DNA of 64,000 nucleotides, taken from positions 236,345,271 through 236,409,270 of the forward strand of contig NC_073696.1 in NCBI RefSeq assembly GCF_029784165.1, read 5' to 3'. How positions within the stretch are numbered: position 1 is the stretch's first letter; each line of letters opens with the position of its first letter. Below the pieces are notes generated by a model. It was not told the DNA's origin, did no database searches, and saw only the letters and a program-made list of their open reading frames with translations. Shown here piece after piece: positions 45,911 through 57,129 of the stretch. The position numbers and the translations under genes are program-made. This DNA is from Wyeomyia smithii (Eukaryota; Arthropoda; Insecta; Diptera; Culicidae).

Positions 45911-47424
45911 TCACTAAAAAAGGATTTTAAGGAAAACTCTTTCGACCAACTGTTGCAACAGTGGAATGCAATATTAGTGTAAGACGAAACCAGAATTAAT
46001 ATTAAAGGCTATTAGAAAAGTGTGAATTTTCGCAAATTTTCGTTTCTCGAAATTCAACAAAATATATCGAAATTACTCTCATAGCTTTTAAATAAGTAGA
46101 AAACCAATTCAATGCTTTAATCTGCATGAACATTAAATAAATTTGGAATTCACGAAATTTTCCTTAATTTCTGGATATTTGTAAGCATATTCCTTTGAAA
46201 TAAAACTTAATTGTCTTTAAAACTCGCTTCGTTGAAAGCTAATTTATCAGGAGTGTAAGTATCTAAAAAAAATCGACTATTTTTATTCTTTCAAGAATTC
46301 TATCATGGAAGACTTTCTGATCGATGGATGATAAAATTTTTTGAATCTTATGAAAAAAAAATGAGATTAAGGTGCTCAAAATCTAACAACTTTTTCCGTG
46401 ATTTTCGATTTTCAAAAATCACCATTTTTTTCCAATCTTTCTGCAGATAAAAATGAGCCACTCACGCCTTTATCCGTCATCACTGGGAATTGTTGGGAAT
46501 CGTCATCTAGTCATGAAAAACAAACTCTCATACTTAAAAATGCATTTTATTCCAGCTTCTCCTCCACATCGGTAATTGCAAATCGACCCAAGCTCCGGTA
46601 CACAGACCGCGCATGGCTGCCTATAAGTTATACGTTATCCGTATTCCTTCGTAATTGTTACATTTTACGCCGTCCCTCCTAAAAGCTTCAATAAATATAC
46701 ACACATCCAACCGGCTCGGCATGATTAATCCTTCCGAGTCAAGCCGAGCCCACCCGGCACATGCCTTCACAATGCATGCCGGTAATTAAAACGCTATTTA
46801 TGATAAACGCGAACACACACACACGCACATGCTCTCTTTCCATAGCTTTTCATTACTAATTGCTACCTTCGTCAATGATGATTTAACATTTCCCAACACC
46901 TCGATCTGCCGATAAATATAATACTTTGCTACGTGACCCATCTCGTGGCGACGGTGGCGGTATCGGACATCATTTGCCTGACACCACCTGTCACTCGACA
47001 ATCTCGTCAACATCTTAATTCATCATTATCCTACTTGCTATCGTTGAGACGTTCGTCGTTTGCTCTCGTTGTTCGATGCTCTTCGGGGCGGATTTCTCGC
47101 TGTCGTTCTTAAGCTAGAGTATTTTTCTCTAAAAAATTGCAGCACTTGAACACCGTTCGCAAACGGAAGGCACACTCGCTACACACATGGTAACTCTGTT
47201 GGCCCCTGGCCCTGTTTGATCCAGTTCGATACTTTCGTTTCGCATTCACTCGCAGCAGGGAAGTATGAAAATAAATAAAAATCGGTATCACTTGGGAGAT
47301 TGAAAGGCTCCGAATCGATAACCGAGTTGAAACTAGTAAATGGTGAAATTATTATGGCGCATAAACATACACACACGCACGCACTGCCTAACTAGGGTTA
47401 CTACTTGAAGAAATCAATCCTCAC
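45911..47424. other. 3' flank of the host gene (minus strand)
   Basis: Partly probable 3' UTR and downstream DNA of the minus-strand gene. Dinucleotide CA runs lie at 46812-46825 and 47369-47383. I could not pick a polyadenylation site close to the stop codon. The short frames, for example 46398-46682, have no recognisable content. Confidence 0.35.
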
Positions 47425-49604
47425 TTATCGCTTATGGTTCGGCCCGCTGGGAGGATCCGCGAGAGTCTTTTGACCTTCGGGACTTTTCAGAAACACGGAC
47501 ACTTCGCTGTGATCGGTGTTTGGGTCATATGATGACTCTTCCGGTTGGTAGTTAGACTGTGGTTGTTCGATGGCCGATAAAATTGATTGCAGAAGTCCTT
47601 CCGATAGAATTTGTTCATGAGGGGCAGCCTCTCCGTGGTGGGAGCCGGATGGATCGGCTGACTGGAACTGCAATTGGTAGGAGCCTAGCTTTCCTTGAAC
47701 AGGAATTGAGAGACTATGTGATTTCTGAGCAGAAACCAGCTCCAGCCCACCGAGACCATCGCTTAAACCGGGAAGGTTGGATGTGGAAACGGATTCACTG
47801 CTGACCAGCTGGTGTCCGCTGCGGTACTCTCCTATAGAACCGGATGCGGGTGGTCCATAGCTTGAGTCCAAACTGTTCGAATTGCTACTGCTGTATGACT
47901 GGGAGCCTGTTGTTCCGAAATAGCTGGCTTGACCATCACTTGCGCCATACGATGCCAGTTCCGGACCGTGTCCACATTCATTAGCTACGGCAACAATTTG
48001 CTGTTCCTGGTAGCGTGGTTGCTGAACTTGTGCTAGAGCTTCTGGCAGTTGGTGTTGGGTTAGGAATGGTTTCGGCGGTTGATCGGATGGTAGGGTGTTG
48101 AGTTCGAGTGCTGGCAGAGCAGTGGCTACGTCACTGGTTGGTGGGGGCAGATAAACATCACCGGAATAGTGTGGTTTAGTGCCGAAATTATCCAAATGTT
48201 CCACCGTGTGTCCGATGGATTCGATGAGTCCCTTTGGAACCGGTGGTCGGTAGGCTATCGGTTGACGTGGTGGAGCAACTGGACCAGACCATTGCTTCAA
48301 CTGGCCACTGACGCTTCCGTGGGAGATGCCCAAACCGTGAACCGGGTAGGGTGCGGGACGATGGGGTGGTCCGTACAGGCCAGCGGGTGGTAACTGAAGT
48401 TTAGGTGGTGGAGGTAAGGGCTTTGCGAAAGAAGGCTTGTACTTGCCGGGGGCGTACGAATCCGGTAGCGGAGCTCCGTAAGAGTCAGTGATGAAATTCG
48501 AGTGAATCTTGAAGGCAAAAGTAATATAAAATTAAAAAAAAAAAAACAGCTGGTGGTTAAAGTATAAACCTCACCTCAAAACTATTTCCCTTGTTCAGTT
48601 CCAGGCCACTGTGGAGATCGTTGTTGAACGATGGTCCCGGCTCTAGTCGGGGTAATTGCAAACCTACCTCTGCGGACGCGGACTGCTGATGGTTGGCCAA
48701 GAAATCACCGCTGGGTGGTGGTCCATAAGAGGATTCCGGTGCGTGAATTTCAACTTGGCTGGATTGAACGACGGGACCGGCAATCGGCTTCCATCCGTCA
48801 CATTTGATCTCGGGAGGTGTTGGAGGAACGTGAACGGACGAATGATGACCGAAGGATTGCTGTGCGCTGAAGATAGGTTTCGGAGGTCCGTATACAGGCT
48901 TTGGTGGGCCGTAGGATGGCTTTGGTGGAGGACCGTACAAGGGAGCGGGCTGTGGAAGGGCTGGTGCTCCGTAAGATGGTTTCTGTTAGATTAAAAATTA
49001 GAAAGATAAATCGTCAGTCTGAGCGGGATAAAATATGCCGTACCGGAATTGACTGTGCGGGTGGTCCGTAAACCGGTCGAGGAGGAGGGCCATAGTGTTG
49101 CTGGGGTGGTTGATGATGGTGATGATGATGTTCTTCTCCTCCTCCAAAGCCAAATGTTGAAAACAGGGAGTCAAGGAAGGAAGATTGTTTCTTTGGTGGG
49201 GGACCGTACGAGTGATGAGGAGGAGGAGGGCCGAACGACTGCTGGGGTGGACCGTAGACCGGTTTCGGGGGATGGTGGAAGTGCGGTTTGGATGGCTGCG
49301 GTGGTCCGTATTCGATGTTGATCGTGGGAGGGCCAAAGTTTTGCACGGGAACGCCGTACTCCTTGTGTGGTACGCCGATCGGTGCAGGTGGGGGCACGTC
49401 CGGAGGTGGGGGTGGATAGTGAGCAACTGCCGGTTGTCCGTACACTGGAGCTGGCTGCTCCGGACCTGAGGCCCCGGGCGAAGAGGGTGGCACTCCGTAG
49501 GAATCGGCGATCGGTGCCTCCCGGCGCTGAGCATCACCGTTGACGACTGCTTGGGTCGCCCGCGTGAGCACCAGCGCATAGATTAGTAATGCTGTCGGTC
49601 GCAG
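47425..49604 (-). CDS. Secreted proline-rich YGPP-repeat protein, first exon not found
   Basis: Three coding exons, all phase 0: 49604-49044, 48982-48575 and 48507-47425 (stop TAA). They are separated by introns of 61 bp (donor GTACGG, acceptor CTAACAG) and 67 bp (donor GTGAGG, acceptor TTCAAG). Upstream of 49604 a pyrimidine-rich tract ends in CTCAG, so a further 5' exon must carry the ATG. The visible 683 residues start in a hydrophobic run (ALLIYALVLT, then RATQA), a good signal peptide. Next comes a Pro-rich region with about 11 YGPP motifs plus YGVP/YGAP variants, a His run (HHHHHH) and SSFLDSLFSTFGFGGG. The C-terminal half is Ser/Gln-rich with SSYGPPAS and LLQSILSAIEQP, ending GPNHKR. 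Such Tyr-Gly-Pro-Pro proteins in insects are typically extracellular (cuticle, eggshell or other matrix); tyrosines could be cross-linked. The exact orthologue is unknown to me. Confidence 0.85.
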
Positions 49605-50861
49605 CTGAGCCAGACGAGAAAGAAAGAAATGGAGAAAGAAATTGAACAGTTAATCTTCTGGCTGGTAAACCGGCAGTTAGTGCGAGTTTTGTGCGGCTTT
49701 GGAACACATTGCTAGTCATAATTGGAACCGATGAAGGCCACTCCTTCGACGTCAGAAGGGTCATTAGGTTTTCAGTTCCGCTTTCGTTTGCTCAAAGGGT
49801 TAAGCAACCGTTTAAGTGGTTACGTAATAACAGTTAACGTTGAGAAACGTTTATTTACATTGCTTACCGGTATGGCTAACACTGATTAGTTCAATTAAAA
49901 TAATTTTGTGAAACAGTTATCCAGAGCTTTACAAAGGTTGCATAATTTTGGGAAAATTAAAATGCATAACAACTTGCTACTCTAATTGAAATTACGAAAA
50001 AGTTAGACATACAAATTCATAGTTGATCCGAAAAGTATAGACGGGACTGGTCTCAGGAATCGTTTGTCTGATTCTTAGATGGCGTGAGTTATTTGAAAAT
50101 AGATTCTATGCGTAGCACGGCAGCGCAGTTGATGACTATTTTGATGACTTTTTTTTAAATTCAGAGCTATATACCGCTGCAGCGCTGGGCTTATTTTTAT
50201 AACATTTCCCGTTATATATCTTTAATTTGAACAATTTTAATTCCGTCCAAAGAAAATAAAATATATCAACAGCAATGTGCAAGAAATTATCGTTGTTGTC
50301 TTGGTGTACCAAAAACTGTAAATCGCAATGCTAGAAATATAGACAATCTTCTTGCAAGCCAATCCAGAATGAGCCGCCGTGCGAGATTGTTATATAGCCC
50401 GCCATTTGCGGCTCACAGCTCGCCAATTTTATTATTAAGTAAATGTAAAAGGTTATTCATCTCTGTTGCTTTTTCGTTAAAAAAAACACGTCCAACTGAT
50501 GGGGAGATCCCTTAACCTTCACATTACTGAGATGATAAAAATTTATATAAAAAATAAATCGTACAAAATACTTTTTATATGCTTATTTTTATGACGCAAT
50601 TCTTGACTATCACAGGAAATAGTAACGACCGTTAACCCTATAACACGAATCACATTTTCATGACAATCAGTTCAGAGTTTTTTTTTTTGTTTATTTTTGT
50701 ATTGTAAATCTCTATCTTGTATGCTTCTTAGTATGAAGGAAATAGTATAAAAGGCCTATTTCGCACCACCTCGACCAATTGGGAACACTCTCTCAGAATT
50801 CAATGAAACTTTGTGGATGTGCCTAACTACTTTTAACAACTTTTTATCACTATTTTTTTTC
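49605..50861. other. 5' flank or first intron of the YGPP gene
   Basis: On the minus strand the sequence just above 49604 is the polypyrimidine tract of an acceptor, so at least the nearest part is intron. A candidate non-coding exon ends at about 49868 with CCATACCGGTAAGC (donor) after an initiator-like TCAGTG, but it has no ATG. The coding first exon may lie beyond this. The rest is AT-rich with no clear repeat. Confidence 0.35.
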
Positions 50862-51730
50862 TTGACGTTGGACTAACATCTATCTCGAAGTTAGGCACCT
50901 GAATTTAAAAATCTAGTAATTCAACCAAGGAAAACCAGGGAAAGTGGTCAGGTTTTTAGCGCTTATATGTCAGTCATTCCTTTTCAGAATATTGATGTTT
51001 TGGCAGAATTTTTTTACGGTTAAATTGATGTAACAAAAACAACCTGTTGTGTGAGATACACTATTGAAATAACATCGATTGTCTAAGCCATACCGAGCTA
51101 CCTATTACTACCTCTCTTCCACAGCCGACACTAACGGATACAACCAACCTGACTTTGTAAACGTTTTGTTGTTGTTGTTGTTTTACTTTTCTTGCCATTC
51201 CCTATTCTTCTAAACTCCTCCTTCTTTCCAAATAACTGACGTAACCTTTATATAGAAGGTACCATTCGAACATTTCACCCCATCATTTTCATTCAAAACC
51301 TGTATCGGTATCATACGCACTCCATCGAATTGAAATTTTCATTCGTGCGTTGGGTTGGCTGGCAAAGCAGACGGTTCTTTCTGAAGCAGCAGAAAGTTGG
51401 TGGTGGCAAATATTGGTCGCTTGTAAAAACGCACACCATCGAACTAAATTTCTCATTCGTTCGTGTGTATGGATTGCTATAGCACGTGTGTGGGTAGCTA
51501 TAGTGGGTGTTTAATCGAAGATTTAGTATTTTCTCCTTTATTCAATACAACTTTATTAAAACTATTAAAACGCCTAAACGAACACGGTTGAATAATTCGA
51601 CTGTTCAGCAGCGATTCAAACTTCTTCGGCCAATCTTTATTCATCAAGAAAAAAATACTACCGATGAATGATCAACACTTATTTGCTAGAAATTTCATTT
51701 AAAACAAAACAGGTTCTTTTAGGTATCGTA
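50862..51730 (+). repeat. Second copy of the GACGTTG repeat with TATA block
   Basis: 50868-51190 matches 17791-18120. 51230-51300 matches the P block (CATTCGAACATTTCACCCCATCA), with TATATAG in place of TATAAAA and a degraded initiator. The tail GATCAACACTTATTTGCTAG to AAAACAGGTTCTTTT resembles 23650-23705 in the 1623-bp units. It therefore links the GACGTTG repeat, the P/M array and the TTGAAGTAG element into one loose superfamily. Non-coding. Confidence 0.65.
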
Positions 51731-52413
51731 AATTATCGGTAAAAGGAGTATTATATATTATCGGTAAAGTTTTCTCAATGAGCATACATTTAATTATCGT
51801 TTTTGTTTCTCTGTGTGCGGTTTTGTTTTAGTTTCTCGCACACAGAGAAAAAAAAAAAACAAACTTGTCTCTATCGTGAAAAATAAAAAAAAACATTAGG
51901 AAATGCTCTAAATCATAATTGAAGATATAATATATTTTCCTGTCACTAGCCAAAACCTTGATAAAAACTATTCAGAAAGCGTCTGATTAAGTTCTGGCTT
52001 TTTTAAGTTATTGAAATAAACGTAAGTTCTTAAAATACGTGAAGTTATATGCTGAGCTGGAGCTAAGGTTTTTCTGAAGTGACAGTGCCAATATAAAAGA
52101 TCCATTCTTTTATATATATATTTATTCATAACGCTTTGGATACCACTTTCCCACTTTTGTTGAAAAATTTTTCTATGCTTACATATGAAAACGACTGATG
52201 TTTTTTTCTTGAAGAAATCGACAAAAGTTGTCAAGGGATGAATTTTTGAAAATTGACTTAATTGAATTTAAGATCCTAAACTGAAAATCTCTCTAAAACA
52301 AGAAGCGGTTTTCAAAACATTGGTCATCTCAATTTTTTTTTCTAAAATGAGATTTTTAGATACACAACTTAGTTGCCTTAAATTCTTCAGAACTAATCAA
52401 AGTGGCCAATGTA
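51731..52413. other. Unassigned AT-rich stretch
   Basis: Includes a small inverted repeat around 51800-51850 (GTTTCTCTGTGTGCG against CGCACACAGAGAAA). No gene is visible. Confidence 0.35.
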
Positions 52414-52555
52414 ACCCTCTAGTGCCCAGTGCCGCCTTTAGACGGTCTTCAGTTGAAGCTCTAAAAAGCTTCAACTAGAACATAAAAAATGTTGATATAG
52501 CTTCATAGTGATTTTTTCGAAGTCCACCTCAAAATTAATTTGAGCACTAGAGGGT
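52414..52555. mobile_element. 142-bp MITE with ACCCTCTAGTGC ends, TA duplication
   Basis: The ends ACCCTCTAGTGC and GCACTAGAGGGT are exact inverses flanked by TA (52412-52413, 52556-52557). Inside, TTGAAGCT and AGCTTCAA form a small hairpin at about 52451-52472. A Tc1/mariner-type MITE is the best reading. Confidence 0.8.
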
Positions 52556-53706
52556 TAAGGGAAATAGGTTTTTCTAACAAAAACTTTTCTGTGTTCTCCT
52601 GGATAAGAATTGGAAAAATGTTTTCAAGGAATGACTTCCAAAAAATTGCCTGAGCCCTTATTTAAAAGCATTAAAATTTTTTTTTCATAAAAAGATTTAT
52701 TTTGAACTACCAAGCACTTTTTTCAAAATATTAAAAACAAGATCTAACAACGAAAAAAGAAATTAAACAATTTAAAAGTGATATTGAAATAATCGGTTAT
52801 TTCAAATTACTTTCGAAACAAGTTTCTTAGATTGACAATTCAGTTGTGTAAAACTCTTTCGAACAAACCAAGGTAGGCACTTGTCGATATCTCAGCGGAT
52901 AACAGCAGACGTGGCTGCGTTGGTTTCTTCACATATCACTTTTAAGTTTGTTTTATTTCAGTTCATGTAACACGTTTTATTTAGCTTTTCACTTCATTAA
53001 TTTTTCTCTTGATTTTGCAGGTTAATTTCACTTAATTTAAATATATTTCAGTTCACAACTACATTTTTAAATCTTATATTTAACTTTAAACTTCAAATTT
53101 AAGTATTGATTGGAAACGCACTCATTTAGAGTACTGAATATCATCCGTGTCGGAGTAGAAGAGAAGGTATTTCAGGTGCTGGATCGCTATTTATACCTCG
53201 GTGAATATTCTAGCTGGCGGAACAAGGAAGTCAACAAATGACAATCGACATTCTGCATCGATGACAGTTTGATGGGATGACTTCGAAAATTCGATGACCG
53301 AGGGATCTTCGCTCAAGGTTGTTAAGGTTTTTCCCGAAATTTCTTACGAGGGGGAGAGGGCGATTCGAGAAAATCTTACGTAAGATTGAAAAAAATAAAA
53401 TACAAACAAAAACTTACTATACTAAACGAAATAAAATTAGTTGAACGATTTCTCGCTGAAATCTCACATAATTTTCAGTTTCATTGACTTTAACATGATA
53501 TTCCTGAATTGGTTAAATTGTTTTTTATTTTCTTCACGCATACGCCATATGTAGAAAAATCTCAGTCACACTTCTTCATGAACAAATTTTTCCTGGAAAA
53601 GAAAATCTTACATAAGATTTAAGGGGGGGTAAATGCAAAATCTTACTAAGCCTTACTATGGGGGGAAGAGGGATCTAAAGTTTCGAAAAAAGTCCTTACG
53701 TAATTT
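52556..53706. other. Unassigned, with a decayed palindromic repeat at 53330-53706
   Basis: 53330-53706 has AAATCTTACGTAAGATT and AAATCTTACATAAGATTT-like words, G-rich blocks and the end phrase CTTACGTAATTTGTGGATGACGCC, suggesting an old TIR element. The rest is AT-rich without features. Confidence 0.4.
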
Positions 53707-53800
53707 GTGGATGACGCCTTGTTCCGTAATGGTATTCGAGATCTGCCAGAAAGATGGGACAAAGTTGTAGCTAGTGATGGGCTCACTTCGGACTACACTA
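53707..53800 (+). pseudogene. Tc1/mariner transposase extreme C-terminus
   Basis: DDALFRNGIRDLPERWDKVV followed by ASDG is the conserved last segment of mosquito-type mariner transposases (pattern: fRxGIxxLpeRWxkvvasdG). Nothing upstream is related. It is a 90-bp fragment in front of the RTE piece. Confidence 0.65.
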
Positions 53801-53984
53801 CAGTAGTTCCCTTTTCTATATTTTTATTAATTACTGCGAAAACAAGGTTGCCCGCCAAATTTGCCCGCCAAAAAGGTTGCCACATCAAATCGCATCACGG
53901 TAAAAACACAGTAGAAAATTACCCATAGAGTAGTTTGTCTTGAAAATTTGGGTAGAAGTAGTTTGGAGTGTGGTCAAACTGTGG

Positions 53985-54677
53985 ATCCACCATCCATGGA
54001 CGAGGTGAAGAAAGCAGTGGAAGAGCTGAGAAACTGCAAGGCAGCTGGGAAGGACGGCATTCCCGCCGAACAGCGTACGATTCAGTCAAGAGAGATGAGT
54101 TATGGCAGATTATGATTGAACATGGCTTCCCAACAAAGCAGATTAGGCTGATTCGTGCCACCCTTGAAGGTTCTATATCAAGCGTCAGGATAGCCGGTGA
54201 GATATCAGACTCGTTCGTGACGTTAGATGGTTTGAAGCAGGGTGACGGGCTGTCGAACTTATTGTTCAACATCGCATTGGAAGGTGCTAAACGGAGGGCT
54301 GGTGTGCAGAGAAGCGGCACCATCATTACGAAGTCGCACATGCTTCTCGGTTTTGCGGACCAAAACGAAATACATGGTGGCTGGCAGAGTGTATGGTAGT
54401 CCGTCGGAGGTTGGTGCTGCGGTGGTGCTAGATGGGGAAACATTTGAAGAAGTCGACGAATTTATTTACCTGGGAACATTAGTGACATGTGACAACGAGG
54501 TTAGCCGTGAGATAAAGAGGCGGATAGCAGCCGCAAACAGGGTCTTTTACGGACTACGTAACCAGCTAAGGTCTCGCAGTCTGCAAATCCGTACTAAACT
54601 TGCACTCTATAAAACACTGATTCTTCCGGTGGCTCTCTACGGCCATGAAGCATGGACGCTGAAAGCGGCTGATCGGC
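53985..54677 (+). pseudogene. RTE reverse transcriptase with internal deletions
   Basis: The plus strand reads SMDEVKKAVEELRNCKAAGKDGIPAE, written here as its two ends SMDEVKKAVEEL and CKAAGKDGIPAE. It then jumps to AYDSVKRDELWQIMIEHGFP, SVRIAGEISDSF, LKQGDGLSNLLFNIALEG and MLLGFAD. The DD of the catalytic FADD box is broken by a deletion: Asn-Glu-Ile follows instead of the second Asp. The frame 54242-54691 continues with TKYMVAGRVYG, EEVDEFIYLGTLVTCDNEV and LPVALYGHEAWTLK. It ends where the mariner fragment begins. Confidence 0.88.
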
Positions 54678-56700
54678 GAGCAACGTCGTGAATTTATTTT
54701 GCGCAAGCACCGGGAAAATCGTCAACGCTCTCATCGGTATATCGGGAAGCAATCCGGAATCGTGCAGTCAACGATGAGTCGTGTGATTAAACGACACTAC
54801 GAAACGCTGAGCATCAAAGGTGGTCAGAAGGGATGTTCTATTAGTGATCAGTATCACAAACGTGTTGTGAAAGCGTTTACGCGGAATCCCAATGCATTGG
54901 TCAGGGATGTGACCAAAAAGTGGAATCTACCCAAGTCTTTCGGTCAGAGATCCAAGAACGGAGAGGGACTGCATACGTAAAAAGTGCACAAGGCTGCAAA
55001 TCGCGACAAACGGCAAAATGTGGTGGGAAAGTCACGAACCCGAAAACTGTACATGTACACTAGAGTGTCCCAAAAAAAATCGATGTTGAAAAAGTCAAGG
55101 TGCTCAGCCCTAAATTGAAAGATAATGTTATTTATAGCATTTTTGTAGAACATTTGGACTTTCTAAAAAATCGTTTTCAGGTTGCCCAAACGTGATTTAT
55201 GAAAAAATGACTTTTTCAAGCTACAAAATCACTCTTCTGCACTTTTTTCAATTCTGTTCGATTCCTAAATTTTTCATTTATATTTTTTTATTTTTCTGGG
55301 GTTGCTTTTGAATATTTTGCATGGTTCAGTTCAGCATTGCATTAAAATTTTTGACTCCCAGAGCCCATTAAACATCACAAAAAAATATTTTTGCTAATAA
55401 TTTTTAGATAAAACCTTACAAAACACAAAAAAATGTTTGATCAAGAACTGAAATTCTCATTACAAAGCGGGATTTACGACGAAAGTTTACATGCAAAAAG
55501 ATCCTTGATATCTTATCGGGGAGCTGAGATATTGGCATTTTTCTATGTGATGGAACACTATGCATTTTGACAAATATGGTAAATAACTGTTTTATTTTGG
55601 GAGATAAAAATAATAATGTTCAGAAAACAAATGCATTTTTGGATGGCTGATAACTTAGTAGAAGGTTTAGAAATTCGGAAAAATTTGCGAAAAAAGTTAG
55701 AACGGAAATTGTGATTTTTAGTGCCTTCTATTAGAAAACTCAACTTTGCTCGTCATATATAAGAGATAGAAACATGATGTCTTTGGTAAAGTTTCTAGTT
55801 TTAATATAATCTAAAACTTTGTCCAAGACTCCTTGCGTCTATATTATTCTGATTAAAAAGTAAATTTTTTATCTCACTCATAGGTGGATTGATCACCTAT
55901 CTTTCTACATTAAAAGATGCATTTTTGAATATCCCGAAACTCCTCCGAACATACCTTATGGCTATAATCGATATTTGAATCACTATTTAGGAAATTACAC
56001 GCACAAACGGCAAAATAAAACACTGTGCCATGGAGATATTTGTGTGCCATGGATGGCATTTGTGGCATTTTTGACAAAATGCATAGTTTTCCATCACTTG
56101 TATAAACGCCAATATTTCAACCTTCCAATAAGATATCAAGGATCTTTTTTCATGTAAATTTTCGTCTTGAATCCCGCTTTGCAGTAAAAATTTCAGTTCT
56201 TGGTCAAAAAAATGTTTAATATGTGTTTTGAAGGGTTTTATCTGCAAATTATAAGAAAAATGTACTTTTCTGTGATGTTCAATGGGCTCTGTGAGTCAAA
56301 TAACTGAATGCGATGCTGAACCAAACCATGCAAAATATTCAAAAACAACCCCACAAAATTAAGAAAAAATATAGAAAAATTTAGGAATCGAACAGAATTG
56401 AAAAAAGAGCAGAAGAGTGATTTTGTAGCTTGAAAAAGTCATTTTTTCATAAATCACGTTTGGGCAACCTGAAAACGAGTTTTTTGAAAGTTCAAATGTT
56501 CTACAAAAATGCTATAAATAACATTATATTTCAATTTAGGGCTGAGCACCTTGACTTTTTGAACATCGATTTTTTTTGGGACAGCCTAATGTACACGCAG
56601 ATGTTGACAACGCCTCATTGTTTCATCATGGATAATGAGACTTTCGTCATGGCAGACTTCCAGCAGCTTCCGGGGCTACTGTTTTTCACTGCCTAGCATA
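54678..56700 (+). pseudogene. Tc1/mariner transposase split by a foldback insertion
   Basis: The left part (54678-55060) reads FILRKHRENRQRSHRYIGK, then STMSRVIKRHYETL (helix-turn-helix), KRVVKAFTRNPNALVRDV, HKAANRDKRQNVVGKSRTRK and LYMYT. The right part (56589-56700) resumes YTQMLTTPHCFIMDNETF, MADFQQLPG and LFFTA. IMDNE corresponds to the catalytic MDDE motif with the second residue changed. A stop (after GLHT) also interrupts the left part. The second and third catalytic residues are absent, since the sequence stops after FFTA. The interruption is the element 55061-56588, whose 8-bp duplication falls in the MYT codons. Confidence 0.88.
55061..56588. mobile_element. 1.53 kb hAT-like foldback element, ~500-bp inverted arms, 8-bp duplication
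   Basis: The left end is TAGAGTGTCCCAAAAAAAAT and the right end inverted is TAGGCTGTCCCAAAAAAAAT. The arms stay alignable for about 500 bp each (to about 55580 and from about 56040) with moderate divergence, sharing GGTGCTCAGCCCTAAATTG, GGTTGCCCAAACGTGATTTA and GATCCTTGATATCTTAT. ATGTACAC flanks both sides (55053-55060, 56589-56596). No transposase. Frames in the arms are mirror images of one another, not genes. Confidence 0.93.
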
Positions 56701-57129
56701 AGTCTGATGTTTTATTTATTATTTATTTCTTTCGATCAGCATCAAACCCAGTTGAATACTACGACTATGGACAATATATTTGAGGAAGCATTCAAAATTA
56801 TGAATTAAAAATATCTTGCGATATTTTTAATTCCTAATTTTGAATGCTACATATTATTTCTGAAAGGTTTTCCATAGTCTCAGTAATTTCATTAGACAGT
56901 TGTTTACAGAGAACAAATATTTGTATACAGAGTTTACGGAGAACAAATATAACAAAACGAACAGACAGCAGACCAACATAAGTTTTGTTTGAGAAGTGAA
57001 GAAACTTGAAGTTTTAAATACTATGTTTTCTACTTAGAACTATAACCTTGTTCCGAACGTAACGTCTCCAGTTCTTGAATAATTACTTACTTTCTTTCGT
57101 GGCGACAGATCGTGTAGATCCCATGCCGA
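56701..57129. repeat. Palindrome at 56787-56848 and unassigned flank
   Basis: Arms of 29 bp, beginning AGCATTCAAAATTA and pairing across TTGC with one mismatch, are extended more loosely to GACTATGG on one side and CCATAGTC on the other (about 56763-56880). 56881-57129 has no supported feature. Confidence 0.6.

Noticed and set aside
47559..49469. Plus-strand frames over the YGPP gene
   Set aside because: Antisense shadows of a GC-rich coding region; the minus strand has matching exons and splice sites.
55440..56250. Short frames in the foldback arms (for example 55987-56247)
   Set aside because: They are mirror images created by the inverted arms of a non-coding element.
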